From Sapria himalayana (Eukaryota > Streptophyta > Magnoliopsida > Malpighiales > Rafflesiaceae), in the NCBI GenBank assembly GCA_029783825.1, contig JAREIK010004366.1, positions 49,877 through 113,876 on the forward strand: DNA of 64,000 nucleotides, written 5' to 3'. Both the position numbers and the translations under genes were made by a program. Under the pieces are notes generated by a model. It made no database searches. It saw nothing but the letters and a program-made list of their open reading frames with translations, and was not told the DNA's origin. Below, piece by piece: positions 10,692 through 25,062 of this stretch. How positions within the stretch are numbered: the first letter of the stretch is position 1; each line of letters begins with the position of its first letter.

Positions 10692-13199
10692 CAAAAAATA
10701 ATAAAAATAAATGTTTTTTTATTTTATTTTTTAAATAAAACCTATAAACCACTAAATGCATACACAATTAAATCAGTAAACACCTAAACCCCGTAATACC
10801 TAAATACATAAACCATTAAACCGCTATATAATACATAATAATTAATAAATCTAATTTTAATTTCTATTTATTATAGTTTATATATTCATTTTAATTATTT
10901 ATTAGTTTTTTTTATAGAAATATTTATTATAAAATAATTTATGAGTGCGACAAATATAATTTAAATAATTTATTTTTAATAAAAAAAATATATACGCTTA
11001 TAAAAGATGTAAAAATTTAAAAATTAAAAATTATTATCCAATAATATTTTTTACATTAATTTTGAAAGAATTTGGGTTTTGTAAATATTTTTTAATTAAT
11101 ATCTATCTTATTATTAATAGTTTATTAATTTAATTTTTGATCATTATTATAATGTCTATCAATAAAATTATTTATATAAAATTTATATCATATATAATTA
11201 TTAATATTATTATTACTAAATATTTCATTCACATTTCAAAAAATTTTAAATAATATTATATTTTCAAAGGTTATAACCTATGAAAATGAGAAAAAATTAC
11301 AAATTTTTTTTTGTTATTTTATTGATTAAATAAAACCAATAAACCACTAAATGCCTAAAAACCTAAATTGCTAAACTCTTAAAAGACAAAACCTCTAAAT
11401 ACTTAAACCATTAAACTAGTGTACATTAATAATAAATCATAAATATCATTTTAATTTTTATTCAGTATAATTTTAAATTTTATTTTAATTAATTTTCAAT
11501 TTATTTTTATAGAAATATTAATTACAAAATAAATTATTAGTAAGATAGATCTAATTTAAATTAGACCGGTATACCCTAAATAATAAATAATAAATCTCAT
11601 TATTTTTAATTATAATTTTAAATATTCATTTTTAATTATTTATTTGTTTATTTTTATATAAATATTAATTACAAAATAATTTATGAGTTACACAAATATA
11701 ATTTATGTAAAGTATTTTTCATTAAAAAATTATAGAAAAACTTTTTTTTAAAAAAAATTTCAAAACAAGAAATTATTATATAGTAATATATTTTGATTTG
11801 CTTGTGAATCATTTTAGGTTTTGTAATTATATTTTAATTGACATCTATCTTATTAATAATAGATAATTAAGTTTTTTTTTTCATCATTATTAGAATATCT
11901 ACCAATAAAAATGTTTATATTGAATTTATATGGTATATAAATATAATGATTATTATAACTAAATATTGTATTCACATTTGAAAAAAATTTTAAAATTATT
12001 ATATTCTCAAAGGTTATAAACTTTGAAAATGTGAAAAAATAAAAAAAAATATTTTTTCTTTGTTATTCTATTGTTTAAATAAAACCTATACACCACTAAA
12101 TGCCTAAGCATTTAAATCACTAAACTACAAAATTCTGATACCTCTATATAGATAATCCTTTAAATCAGTATACCCTAAATAATAATTAATAAATTTCATT
12201 TTTAATTGTTTTCATTATAATTTAAAAAATTCATTTTGATTTTTTAGTTTTGTATTTTTATATATGTATTAATTATTAAATAAATTATGAGTTAATAATA
12301 TAATTTATAAAAATTATTTTTAATCAAAAAATTGATAAGTTTATAAAAATAATAAAAATTTAAAAACAAATAATTATTATTTAGTAATATATTTTGCTTT
12401 GATTTAGAATCATTTTAGGTTTTGATATTATATTTTAAGTAATATCAATCATATTCATAATAGATTTTTAATTTATTTTTTGATAATTATTAGAATATCT
12501 ATCCATTAAATTGTTTATATTTAATTTATATGATATATAATTATTATGATTATTATAAATAAATATTGTATTCACTTTTGAAAAAAAATTAAAAAATTAT
12601 TATATTTTCAAAGATTATAATCTTAAAAAATGAGAAAAAATAATAAAAATAAATTTTTAGTTATTTTATTTTTTAAATAAAACCTATAGACCATTAAATG
12701 CGTACTTACTTAAATTAGTAAGCTCATAATCCCCGAAACCCCTAAATACATAAACATTTTAACATCTATAAACTACTTAATAAATAATAAATTTATTTTT
12801 ATTTCTATTTATTATAATTTTAAATATTCATTTTAATTATCTATAGTTTAATTATTTAAAAAAATTAATTACAAAATAAATTTCGAGTAAGACAAATATT
12901 ATTTAAATAATTTATTTTTAATCAAAAAAATATAAGCTTATAAAAAGATGGACAAATTTAAAAATTAAATATTATTATTTAGTAATATATTTTGATTTGG
13001 TTTTGAATCATTTTGTGTTATGTAAATTTTTTTTAATTAATATTTATTTTATTAATAAAAGTTTATTAATTTAATTTTTGATCATTATTATAATATGTAT
13101 CATTAAAATTGTTTAAATTGAATTTATATTATATATAATTAGGAAGATTAATATAATTATGCATAGTATTCACATTTCAAAAAATTTTAAAAATTATTT

Positions 13200-13335
13200 A
13201 TATCACATATATTGATAACCTCATAAATTGATAACCTCCTAAACGACATAAATTGATAACCTCCTAACAACATAAATTGATAACCTCCACTAAATGCCTA
13301 ACAACATAAATTGATAACCTCCTAAACGACAAAAC
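13200..13335 (+). repeat. Local minisatellite replacing the palindrome of a T monomer
   Basis: About five units of roughly 25 bp share 'cataaattgataacctcct' followed by a variable 'aaacga' or 'aacaa' tail. The unit derives from part of the T-monomer octamer tract ('cataaattgctaaactcct' in other T copies) with a small change. The expansion stands where the palindrome and A-rich spacer should be, so this monomer has lost its palindrome. The expansion is not present in the T monomers at 8.6, 34.9 or 47.1 kb. Confidence 0.8.
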
Positions 13336-16300
13336 TCCTAAATAATGAAATTATTAAACTGGTATATCACATATAATAAATCATAAATCTCATTTTAATT
13401 TGTAATCATTATAATTTTAAATATTCATTTTAATTATTTATTAGTTTATTTTTTATAGAAATATTAATTATAAAATAAATAATGAGCGACACAACTATAA
13501 TTTTAATAATTTATTGTTAATCAAAAAAAAATATAAGCATATAAAAAGAAGTAAAAACTTAAAAAACAAAAAATTATTATTTAATAATATATTTTACTTT
13601 GATTTTGAATCATTATATATAGGTTTTGTAATTATATTTTAATTATTATCAATCTTATTAAGAATAGTTTATTAATTTAATATTTGATTAATTTTATAAT
13701 ATCTAACAATAAAATTACTTATATTGAATTTAAATCTCTTATAATTATTAAGATTATTATAACTAAATATTATATTTACATTTAAAAAAAATTTAAAAAT
13801 TATTATATTTTCAAAGGTTATAACCTTCAAAAATGATAAAAAATCCCAAAAATAATTTTTTAATTATTTTATTATTTAAATAAAACTTATAAAGCACTAA
13901 ATGCCTAGACATTTAAATCTCTAGAATCCTAAACCCCAAAACCGCCTAGATACTTAAACAATTAAACCTATATAACCTAAATAATAAATAATAAATAATA
14001 AATTTTATTTTTATTTGTGTTCATTATAATTTTAAATATTCATTTTAATTATTTTTAGTTTATTTTTATAGAAATAATAATTTGAAAATAAATAATGAGT
14101 GAAACATATAATTTAAATAAATTATTTTTAATGAAAAAAAATATAAGCTTATAAAAATAAACAAAATTTCAAAAATTTAAAATTTTATTTAGTAATATAA
14201 TTTACTTTGATTTTGAATTATTTTGGGTTCTGAAAATATATTTTAATTAATATCTATCTTATTAATAATAGTTTATTAATTTATATTTTGATCATCAAAA
14301 TAATATATATTATTAAAATTTTTTATGTTGAATTTACATCAAATATAATTATTAAGATTATTATAACTAAGTATTGTATTCATATTTTAGAACTATTAAA
14401 AAATTATTATATTTTCAAAGGTTATAACCTTTGAAAATCACGAAAATTCTTAAATATAAATTTTTTGTTATTTCATTGATTAAATAATACCTATAAACAC
14501 CTAAATGTGTAAACATATAAATCAATAAACTCATTAACCCCAAAACCACAATACATGTTAAACCATTAAATAGGTATATCCTAAATAAATAATCATAAAT
14601 CTCATTTTTATTAGTATTCATTTTAATATTATATATACATTTTAATTATTTATTAGTTTATTTTTATAGAAATATAAATTAAAAAATAAATTAATAGTGA
14701 GACAAATATAATTTAAATAATTTATTTTTCATAAAAAAATATATAAGCTTATAAATGGATACAAAAATTAAAAAATTTAAAATTAATATTTTGTAAAATA
14801 TTTCACTTTGATTTTGAATAATTTTAGGTTTTGTAAATATATTTTAAACAATATTTATTTTATTAATAATTGTTTATTAATCTTTTGTATGATCATTATT
14901 ATAATATATATCAATATAATTGTTTATATTGAATTTACATGATATATAATTATTAAGATTATCATAACTCAATATAGTATTCACATTTAAAAAAAATTTA
15001 AAAATTGTTATAGTTTCAAAGGTTTTATCCTTCAAAAATGAGAACAAAAAACGAAAATTTTTTTTTGTTATTGTATATTTTAAATAAAACCTATAAACTA
15101 CTAAATGCTTGAACACTTAAATCACAAAATTCTTAAATCCCAAAACTCCTAAATATATAATCTTTTAAACCTGTATATTTTATCTTATTAATAATAATTT
15201 TATTTAATATATATCTTATTAATATATTTTACTTTGATTTTGAATCATTTTAGGTTTTGTAAATAAATTTTATTTAATTTCTATCTTATTAATTATAGTT
15301 TATTAATTTATTTTATTATTTTCATCATTATATCTATAAAAAAATTATTTATATTAAATTTACATAATATATAATTATTTAGATTATTATAACAAAATAA
15401 TATTTTCACATTTTAAAAAAATTTAAAAATTATTAAGTTTTAAAAGGTTATAACTTTTGAAAATAAGAAAAAATATATAAAATAAATTTTTTGTTATTAG
15501 ATTTTTTAAATAAAATATATAAACCACAAAATACCTAAATTTTTAATGACTAAACACCTAAACCTCGAAGCCCATAAATACATACGCCTTTAAATTAGTA
15601 TACTCTAAATAATAAATAATAAATCTCATTTTTATTAGTATTCATTAAAATTTTAAATATTCATTTAAATTATTTATCAGTTTATTTTTATTGAAATATT
15701 AATTACAAAATAAATTATTAGTGAGACAAATATAATTTAAATAATTTATTTTTCATCAAAAATATATAAGATCATAAAAAGAGTCAAAAATTTTAAAACA
15801 AAATATTATTATTTAGTAATTTTTTTTAATTTAATTTTGAATAATTTTAGATTTTGCATTATATTTTAATTTGTATCATTCTAATTAATAATAGTTTATT
15901 AATTTATTTATTGATCATTATTATAATATCTATTAATAAAATTATTTATAATGATTTTACATTATATATAATTATCAAGATTATTATAACTAAATATTTT
16001 ATTCACATTTAAAAAAAAATTAAAAATTATTATATTTTCAAAGGTTGTAACCTTCAAAAATTAGATAAAATCACTAAAGGCAAAAAAACTTAAATGACTA
16101 AACCCCAGAACACCTAAATACTTAAACCATTAAAACTATATATTATGAATAATAAATAATAAATCTCAATTTTATTTGTATTTAATATAATTTTAAATAT
16201 TTATTTTAATTATTTATTAGTTTATTTTTATTGAATTATAAATTAGAAAATAAATAATGAGGAAGACAAATATAATTTAAATTATTTATTTTTAATAACA

Positions 16301-18798
16301 AAAATTTAAACTTAAAAAAAAAGAAAAATATTAAAAAAATTATTATTTATTAATATATACTTTGATTTTGAATAAATTTAGATATTGCAAATATATTTTA
16401 AATAATATATATCTTATTAATAATAGTTTATTAAATTATTTATTGATCTTTATTATAATATATTGCAATGTGATTTTTTATATTGAATTTAAATGACTTA
16501 TATTTATTAAGATTATTATAACTAAAACTTATATTTACATTTGAAAAAAATTTAGAAATTTTTATATTTTCAAAGGTTATAACCTTCAAAAATTAGAAAA
16601 AAAAATAAAAATAATTTTTTTGTTATATTATTGTTTAAATAAAACTTATAAACCACTAAATGCCTAAATACTTAATTTTTTTGCATTTATATTTTAATTT
16701 ATATATATTTTATTAATAATGGCATAATAATTAATTTTTTGATAATTGATATCATATCTATCAATAAAATTATTTATATTTAGTTTATATTATATATAAT
16801 TATAATGGTTCTTATTACTACATATTGTATTCACATTTTTAAAAAAATTTAAAATTATTATTTTTTCAAAGGTTATAACCTTTAAAAATGTGAGAAAATA
16901 TCCAAAAAAAATTTGTTGTTATTTCATTGTTTAAATAAATCCTATAAACTACTAAATGCCTAAACACTTAAGTTAATAACGCAGAAATCTCAAAAACCCT
17001 AAATAGATAATCCTTTTAAACTGGTATACTGTAAATAATACATAATAAATCTCAATATTATTTATTTCATTATAATTTAAAATATTCATTTTAATTATTT
17101 ATTCGTTTATTTTTATTAAATAATAATTACAATATAAATTATGAGTTAGACAGATATAATTTATATTAACTATTTTTCATCAAAAAATATAGATAAACTT
17201 ATAAAAATAAGAAAAAATTTCAAAACAAAAATTTATTATAGAGTTATATATTTTGCTTTCCTTCTGAATCATTTTAGGTTATGTAAATATATTTTAATTG
17301 ATATCTATCTTTTTAATAATAGATTATTAATTTATTTTTTGATCATTATTAAAATATTTATCTATAAAATTATTTATATTGAATTTATATGAAATATAAA
17401 TATAATGATTATTATAACTAAATATTGAATTCACTTTTGAAAAAAATTTAGAAATTATTATGTTTTCAAAGGTAATAACATTTGAAAATATCAAAAAATA
17501 ATAAAAATAAATTTTTTGTTGATTTATTTTTTAAATAAAACCTATAAGCACTAAATGAATACAAAGTTAAATTGGTAAACTCCTAAACCTCGTAATGCCT
17601 AAATACATAAACCATTAAACCGCTATATACTCATAAATAATTAATAAATCTAATTTTTTTTTCTATTTATTATAATTTTAAATATTTATTTTAATTATTT
17701 ATTAGTTTATTCCTAAAGAAATATTTATTACAAAATAAATTATGAGTGCGAGAAATATAATTTAAATTATTTATTTTTAATCAATAAAAGTATTTACGCT
17801 TATATAATAAGTAAAAATTTAAAAATTAATAATTTTTATTAGGTAATATATTTTACTTTAATTTTGAATCAATTTGGGGTTTCTAAATATTTTTTAATTA
17901 ATATCTATCTTATAATTAATAGTTAATTAATTTAATTTTTGATCATTATTATCAAATCTATCAATAAAATTGTTTATATTGAATTTATATGATATATAAT
18001 TATTAATATTATTATAACTAAATATTGTATTTACATTTCAAAAAATTTTAAATATTATTATATTTTCAAAGGTTATGACCTATGAAAATGATAAAAAATT
18101 ACAAATTTTTTTTTATTTTATTGTTTAAATAAAACCTATAAACCACTAAATGCCTAAAAACATAAATCGCTAAACTCCTAAATGATAAAACCTCTAAATT
18201 CTTAAACAATTAAACTAGTATACATTAATAATAAATCATAAATTTCATTTTAATTTTTATTCAGTTTAATTTTAAATTTTTATTTTAATTATTTATCAGT
18301 TTATTTTATAGAAATATTAATTACAAAATAAAATATTAGTTTGAAAGATCTAATTTAAATTAAACCGGTATAAAATAATAAATAATAAAACTCATTTTTT
18401 TTCATTAAAATTTTAAATATTCATTTTAATTATTTATTAGTATATTTTTATATAATTATTAATTACAAAATAAATTATGAGTTAAACAAATATAATTTAT
18501 ATCAATTATTTTTCAATAAAAAATTATAAATAAACTTTTTAAATGAAAAAAAAATTTCAAAACAAAAAATTATTATATAGTAATATATTTTGCTTTTCTT
18601 CTGAATCATTTAAGGTTTTGTAATTGTATTTTAATTGATATCTATCTTGTTAATAATAGATTATTAATTTATTTTTTGATCATTATTAGAATATTTATCA
18701 ATAAAATTGTTTATATTGAATTTACATGATATATAATTATTAAGATTATTATAACTAAATATTGAATTCACATTTTAAAAAAATGTAAAAATTATTAT

Positions 18799-18826
18799 AT
18801 TTTAAAATGTTATAACCTTTTAAAAT
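18799..18826. repeat. Variant palindrome with a paired C-to-A / G-to-T change
   Basis: The usual arms read TTTTCAAA...TTTGAAAA. Here both are TTTTAAAA, so the change on one side is matched by the complementary change on the other. One uncompensated mismatch remains nearer the centre (TG against CC). Confidence 0.8.
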
Positions 18827-18877
18827 ATAAAAAAATAATAAAAATAAATATTTTGTTATTTTAATTTTTAAATAAAA

Positions 18878-18957
18878 CCTATAAACCACTAAATGCATAC
18901 ACAGTTAAATTAGTAAACTCCTAAAGCCCGTAATGCCTAAATACATAAACCATTAAA
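18878..18957 (+). repeat. Octamer tract of a P monomer (10 units in 80 bp)
   Basis: The plus strand divides into exactly ten 8-bp units with no insertion, each ending TAAA, TACA or GTAA; examples are CCACTAAA at 886-893 and CTCCTAAA at 918-925 (prefix 18). This is the same periodic tract as at 187-275 in the other orientation. It shows that the 8-bp register is kept across subtypes and across the inversion. Confidence 0.85.
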
Positions 18958-20136
18958 CTGCTATTTACTACTTAATAATTAAGAAATCTAATTTTTATTT
19001 CAATTTATTATAATTTTAAATATTCATTTTAATTATTTATTAGTTTATTTTTATATAAATATTTATTACAAAATAAATTATGAGTGCGACAAATATAATT
19101 TAAATAATTTATCTTTAATAAAAAAATATATATACGCTTATAAAAGAAGTAAAAATTTAAAAATTTAAAATTATTATCCAATAATATTTTTTACTTCAAA
19201 TTCTGAATCAATTTGGATTTTGTAAATATTTTTTAATTAATATCTATCTTATTATTAATAGTTTATTAATTTAATTTTTGATCATTATTATAATGTCTGA
19301 CAATAAAATTGTTTATATAAAATTTATATGCTATATAATTATTAAAATTATTATAACTAAATAATGCATTCACATTTCAAAAAATTTCAAATATTATTAT
19401 ATTTTCAAAGGTTATAACCTTTGAAAATTAATAAAAATTTCAAAATTTTTTTTGTTATTTTATTTTTTAAATAAAACCTATAAACCACTAAATGCCTAAA
19501 AACATGAATTGCTAAACACCTATACGACAAAACGACTAAATACTTAAACTATTAAATTGGCATACATTAATAATAAATCATAAATCTTATTTTAATTTTT
19601 ATTCAGTATAATTTTAAATTTTTACTTTATTTATTTAGCAGTTTATTTTACAAATATTAATTACAAAATAAATTATTAGTGAGATAGATATAATTTAAAT
19701 TAAACCGGTATACCCTAAATAATAAATAATAAATCTAATTTTTTTATTATAATTTTAAATATTCATTTTAATTTTTTATTTCTTTATTTTTATATAAATA
19801 TTAATTAAAAATAATTTATGAGTTAGACAAATATAATTTATGTAAATTATTTTTAATCATAAAAATATAGACAAACTTTTTAAAATAAAAAAAAATTACA
19901 AAACAAAAAATTATTATATAGTAATATATTTTGGTTTGCTTATTAATCATTTTATGTTTTGTTTTTATAATTTAATTGATATCTATCTTATTAATGCTAG
20001 ATTATTAATTTATTTTTTGATCATTATTAGAATATTAATCACTAAAATTATTTATATTGAATTTATATGATATATAAATATAATGATTTTAATAATAAAT
20101 ATTGAATTCGCTTTTGAAAAAAATTTAAAAATTCTT

Positions 20137-20168
20137 ATATTTTCAAGGGTTATAACCCTTGAAAATAT
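20137..20168. repeat. Variant 32-bp palindrome with a paired A-to-G / T-to-C change
   Basis: The usual half-site CAAAGGTTA is CAAGGGTTA here, and the opposite arm carries the matching change (TAACCCTTG). The palindrome therefore stays perfect over 32 bp despite two substitutions. Confidence 0.85.
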
Positions 20169-23100
20169 TAAAAAATAATAAAAATAAATGTTTTGTTATT
20201 TTATTTATTAATTAAAACCTATAAACCACTAAATGCAAACACAATTAAATCAGTAAACACCTAAATTCCGTAATGCCTAAATACATAAACCATTAAACTA
20301 TTATATAATACATAATAATTAATAAATCTAATTTTAATTTATATTTATTATTGTTTTAAATATTCATTTTAATTATTTATTAGTTTATTTTTATAGAAAT
20401 ATTTAATATAAAATAAATTATCAGTGCGACCAATTTAATTTATATAATTTATTTTTAATCAAAAAAATATATACGCTTATAAAAGAAGTAAAAATTTAAA
20501 AATTAAAAATTATTATCCAGTAATATTTTTTACTTTAATTTTGAATCAAATTGGGTTTTGTAAATATTTTTTAATTAATATCTATCTCATTATTAGTAGT
20601 TTATTAATTTAATTTTAGATCAATATTATAATATCTATCAACAAAATTATTTATATTGAATTTATATGATATAAAATTATTAAAATTATTATAACTAAAT
20701 ATTGTATTCACATTTCAAAAAATTTTAAATATTATTATATTTTCAAAGGTTATAACCTATGAAAATGAGAAAAAATTTCAATTTTCTTTTGTTATTTTAT
20801 TGTTTAAATAAAACCTATAAACTACTAAAAGCCTAAAAACATAAATCGCTAAACTCCTAAATGACAAAACTTCTAAATACTTAAACAATTAAATCGGTAT
20901 GCATTAATAATAAATCATAAATCTCATTTTAATTTTTATTAAGTATAGTTTTAAATTTTTTTTTAATTATTTATCAGTTTATTTTTATAGAAATATTAAT
21001 TACAAAATAAATTATTAGTAAGACAGATCTATTTTAAATAATTTATTTTTTATCAAAAAAAAATATATGCTTATAAAAAGAGGCACAATTTTAAATACAA
21101 AAATTTATTATTTTGTAATATATTTTATTTTGATTTTGAATCATTTTAGTTTTCACAATTATATTTTAATTTATATCATTCTTATTAATAATAGTTTATT
21201 AATTTTTTATTGATAATTATTATAATATCTATTAATAAAATTATTTATATTAAGTTTACATTATATATAATTATTAAGAATATTATAACTAAATATTATA
21301 TTCACATTTAAAAAAAATTAAAAATTATTATATTTTCAAAGGTTATAACCTTTGAAAATTAAAAAAAAAATCAAAAAATTAAATTTTTTATTTTTTCATT
21401 CTTTAAATAAAAACTATAAATCACTAAAGGCCTAAACACTTAAATCACTAAACCCCAAAACACCTAAATACTTAAACCATTAAACTAGTATATCCCAAAT
21501 AATAAATAATAAATTTCTATTTTATTTGTATTAATTATAGTTTTAATTCTTCATTTTAATTATTTATTAGTTTATTTTTATAGAATTATAAATTAAAAAT
21601 TAATTATGAGGAAGACAAATATAATTTAAAGAATTTACTTTTAATAACAAAAAATATAAACTTATAAAAAGAAGCAAAACATCAACAAAATTATTATTTA
21701 GTAATATATTTTATTTTGATTTTGAATAAATTTACATTTTGCAAATATATTTTAAATAAATATAGTAGTTCATTAAATTATTTTTTGATCATTAATATAA
21801 TATTTATTAATATAATTGTTTATTTTGAATTTATATGATATATAATTATTAAGTTTATTATAACTAAATATAGTATCCACATATAATAAAAATATAAAAA
21901 TTGTTATATTTTCAAATGTTATAACCTTCAAAAATGATAAAAAGTAACAAAAATAAAATTTTTGTTATATAATTGTTTAAATAAAACTTATAAACCATTA
22001 AATGCCTAAATAGATAATTTTCTAAACTCCTAACCCCCGAAGCCCCTAAATACCTAAACCTTTAAAATCGTAAACCTTACATATAATTGAAATATTTTAT
22101 AGGAATAATAATTACAAAAAATATTATGACTGACAAATATAATTTAAATAATATATTTTTCATCAAAAAAAAATATAAGCTTATAAAATGATGCAAAAGC
22201 TAAAACAAAATTATTATTTATTAATAAATTTTACTTTGATTTTGAATCATTTTAGGTTTTTTAATTATATTTTAATTTATATCTATCATATTAATAATAG
22301 TTTATTAATTTATTTTTTGATAATTGATATAATATTTTTCAATAAAATTGTTTATATTTATTTTATATTATATAGAGTTATAATAATTATTATTACTAAA
22401 TATTGTATTCACATTTTTAAAAAATTGTAAAATTATTATATTTTAAAATGTTATGACATTTGAAAATTTGAAAAAATATCAAAAATAAATTTTTTGTTAT
22501 TTCATTGTTTGAATAAAAGCTATAAACCATTCAATGCCTAATTACTTAAATCAATAATTTCTAAATCTCGAAAACCCTAAATAGATAAATTTTTTAAACA
22601 GGTATATCCTAAATAATAAATAATAAATCTCATTTTTATTTTTTCATTATAATTTTAAATATTGATTTTAATTATTTATTTGTTTATTTTTATATAAATA
22701 TTAAATACAAAATAAATTATTATTTAGAAAAATATAATTTATATAAATTATTTTTCAACAATAAAATATAGAAAAACTTATTAAAAGAATAAAAAAATAA
22801 AAAACAAAAAATTATTATAGAGTAATATATTTTACTTCGTTTCTGTATCATTTTAGGTTTTGTAATTATATTTTAATTGATATCTAAACTTATTAATAAT
22901 AGATTATTAATTTATTTTATTGTCATTATTAGAATATTGATTAATAAAAATATTTATATTTAATTTATATGATATATAAATTTAATAATTATTATAACTA
23001 AATATTGTATTCACTTTTGAAAAAAAATTGAAAATATTTATATTTTCAAAGATTATAACCATTGAACATGCGAAAAAACAAAAAAAAATTTATTATTTCA

Positions 23101-25054
23101 TTGTTTAAATAAAATCTATAAATCACTAAATGCCTAAACACTTAAATAACTAAACTAAAATATCCCGATACCCCAATATAGATAATCATTTAAACGGGTA
23201 TCCCCTAAATAATAATTAATAAATCTCATTTTTATTTGTTTTAATTTTAATTCTAGAAATTCATTTTGATTGTTTAGTTTTTTATTTATATATATATATA
23301 TTAATTATAAAATAATTATGAGTTAAAATAATTATAAATTATTTTTCATCAAAAAATAGATAAGCTTATAAAAAAGAATAAAAATTTAAAAATAAATAAT
23401 TATTATTAAGTAATATATTTTGCGTTGGTTTTGAATCGTTTTAGGTTTTTATATTATATTTTAAGTAATATCAATCTTATTGATAATCGATTTTTAATTT
23501 ATTTTTTGATATTATTAGAATATCTATCAATAAAATTGTTTATATTGAATTTATATGATATATAATTATTATGATTATTATAAATAAATATTTATTCACT
23601 TTTGAAAAAAATTTAATAATTATTATATTTTCAAAGGTTATAACCGTTGAAAATATCAAAAAATAATAAAAATAATCTTTTTTTATTTTTTTTCTTAAAT
23701 AAAACTTATAAACCACTAAATGCATACACAGTTAAATCAGTAAACTCCTAAACCCCGTAATGCCTAAATACATAAAACATTAAACATCTATATACTACTT
23801 AATAATTAATAAATCTAATTTTTATTTCTATTTATTATAATTTTAAATATTCATTTTAATTATTTATTAGTTTATTTTTTTTGAAATATTTATTAGAAAA
23901 TAAAGTATGAGTGCGACAAATATAATTTAATTTATTTATTTTTAATAAAAAAATATACGGTTCTAAAAGAAATAAAATTTAAAAATTAAAAATTATTATC
24001 CAGTAATATATTTTACTTTAATTTTGAAACAATTTGGGTTTTGTAAATATTTTTTAATTAATATCTATCTTTTTATTAATAGTTTATTTATTTAATTTTT
24101 GATCATTATTATAATGTCTGACAATAAAATTGTTTATATTGAATTTATATGATATATAATTATTAATATTAATATTACTAAATATTGTATTCACATTTCA
24201 AAAAATTGTAAATATTATTATATTTTCAAAGGTTATAACCTATGAAAATGATAACAAATTATCGAAAATATTTTTGTTATTTTATTTTTTTTTATAAAAC
24301 CTATAAACCACTAAAAGCCTAAAAACATAAATTGCTAAACTTTAAACGATAAAACTTCTAAATACTTATTCCATTAAACTGTATAGATTAATAAAAATCA
24401 TAAATCTCATTTTAATTTTTATTCAGTATAATTTTAAATTTTTATTTTAATTATTTATTAGTTTATTTTTATAGAAATATTAATTACAAAATAAATTATT
24501 AGTGAGATAGATCTAATTTAAATTAAACCTGGTATATCCTAAATAATAAAGAATAAATCTCATTTTTTTTTCATTTTAATTTTAAATATTCAAATTTAAT
24601 TATTTATTTGTTTATTTTTATATAAATATTAATTACAAAATAAATTATGAGTTACACAAATATAATTTATATAAATTATTTTTTATCAAAAAAATATAGA
24701 TAAACTTATTAAAAGAAGAAAAAATTCAAAAACAAAAAATTATTATATAGTAATATATTATTCGTTGCTTCTGAATCGTTTAAGTTTTATAATTATATGT
24801 TAATTAATTTCTATCTTATTATTAATGGATTATTAATTTATTTTTTGATTATTATTAGAATATTCATCAATAAAATTGTTTATATTGAATTTATATAATA
24901 TATAAATATAATGATTAGTATAACTAAATATTGTATTCACATTTGAAAAAAATTTAAAAATTAATATTTTTTCAAAGGTTAACCTTTGAAAATATCAAAA
25001 AAATAATAAAAATAAATTTTTTGTTATTTTATTAAAAAAAAAACCTATAAACCA

Positions 25055-25062
25055 CTCAATGC
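25055..25062. repeat. 8-bp target site duplication, left copy (CTCAATGC)
   Basis: These eight bases precede the left end of the hAT element. They match 6 of 8 with the right copy CTAAATAC. Other P monomers read CTAAATGC at this place, so each copy differs from the presumed original by one base. Confidence 0.85.

Larger units (their letters stand above)
10225..25054 (+). repeat. AT-rich satellite array, forward, about 25 monomers
   Basis: This is a gene-free array. The subtype order is P-Q-R-S-T-U-V-W-X-Y-Z-AA-P-Q-P-Q-P-Q-Y-Z-AA-R-P-Q-P. Palindrome cores start near 10,660, 11,262, 12,002, 12,603, 13,808, 14,411, 15,013, 15,437, 16,032, 16,567, 16,863, 17,462, 18,062, 18,799, 19,401, 20,137, 20,740, 21,332, 21,909, 22,440, 23,041, 23,627, 24,222 and 24,967. 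The core of monomer T, expected near 13.2 kb, is lost. Spacing is about 600 bp, but about 740 bp after Q monomers that carry the extra half-unit, and shorter after W (425 bp) and after the truncated Z at 16.68 kb. Short open frames here cross AT-rich monomer bodies and carry no recognisable protein. Confidence 0.94.

Noticed and set aside
10225..12700. Mirror-image fold-back palindrome around 10.2 kb
   Set aside because: The right arm starts P-Q-R-S-T while the left arm starts R-S-T, so the arms are not in register around the junction. It is an inversion of array segments and not one giant perfect hairpin.
14415..15116. Open frames in the array (14,415-14,621; 14,877-15,116; 22,188-22,430; 23,540-23,725; 34,046-34,240; 36,079-36,300; 61,966-62,178)
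   Set aside because: All lie in satellite monomers and translate to Ile/Asn/Tyr/Phe/Lys-rich strings expected from AT-rich DNA. The same monomers elsewhere have stops.
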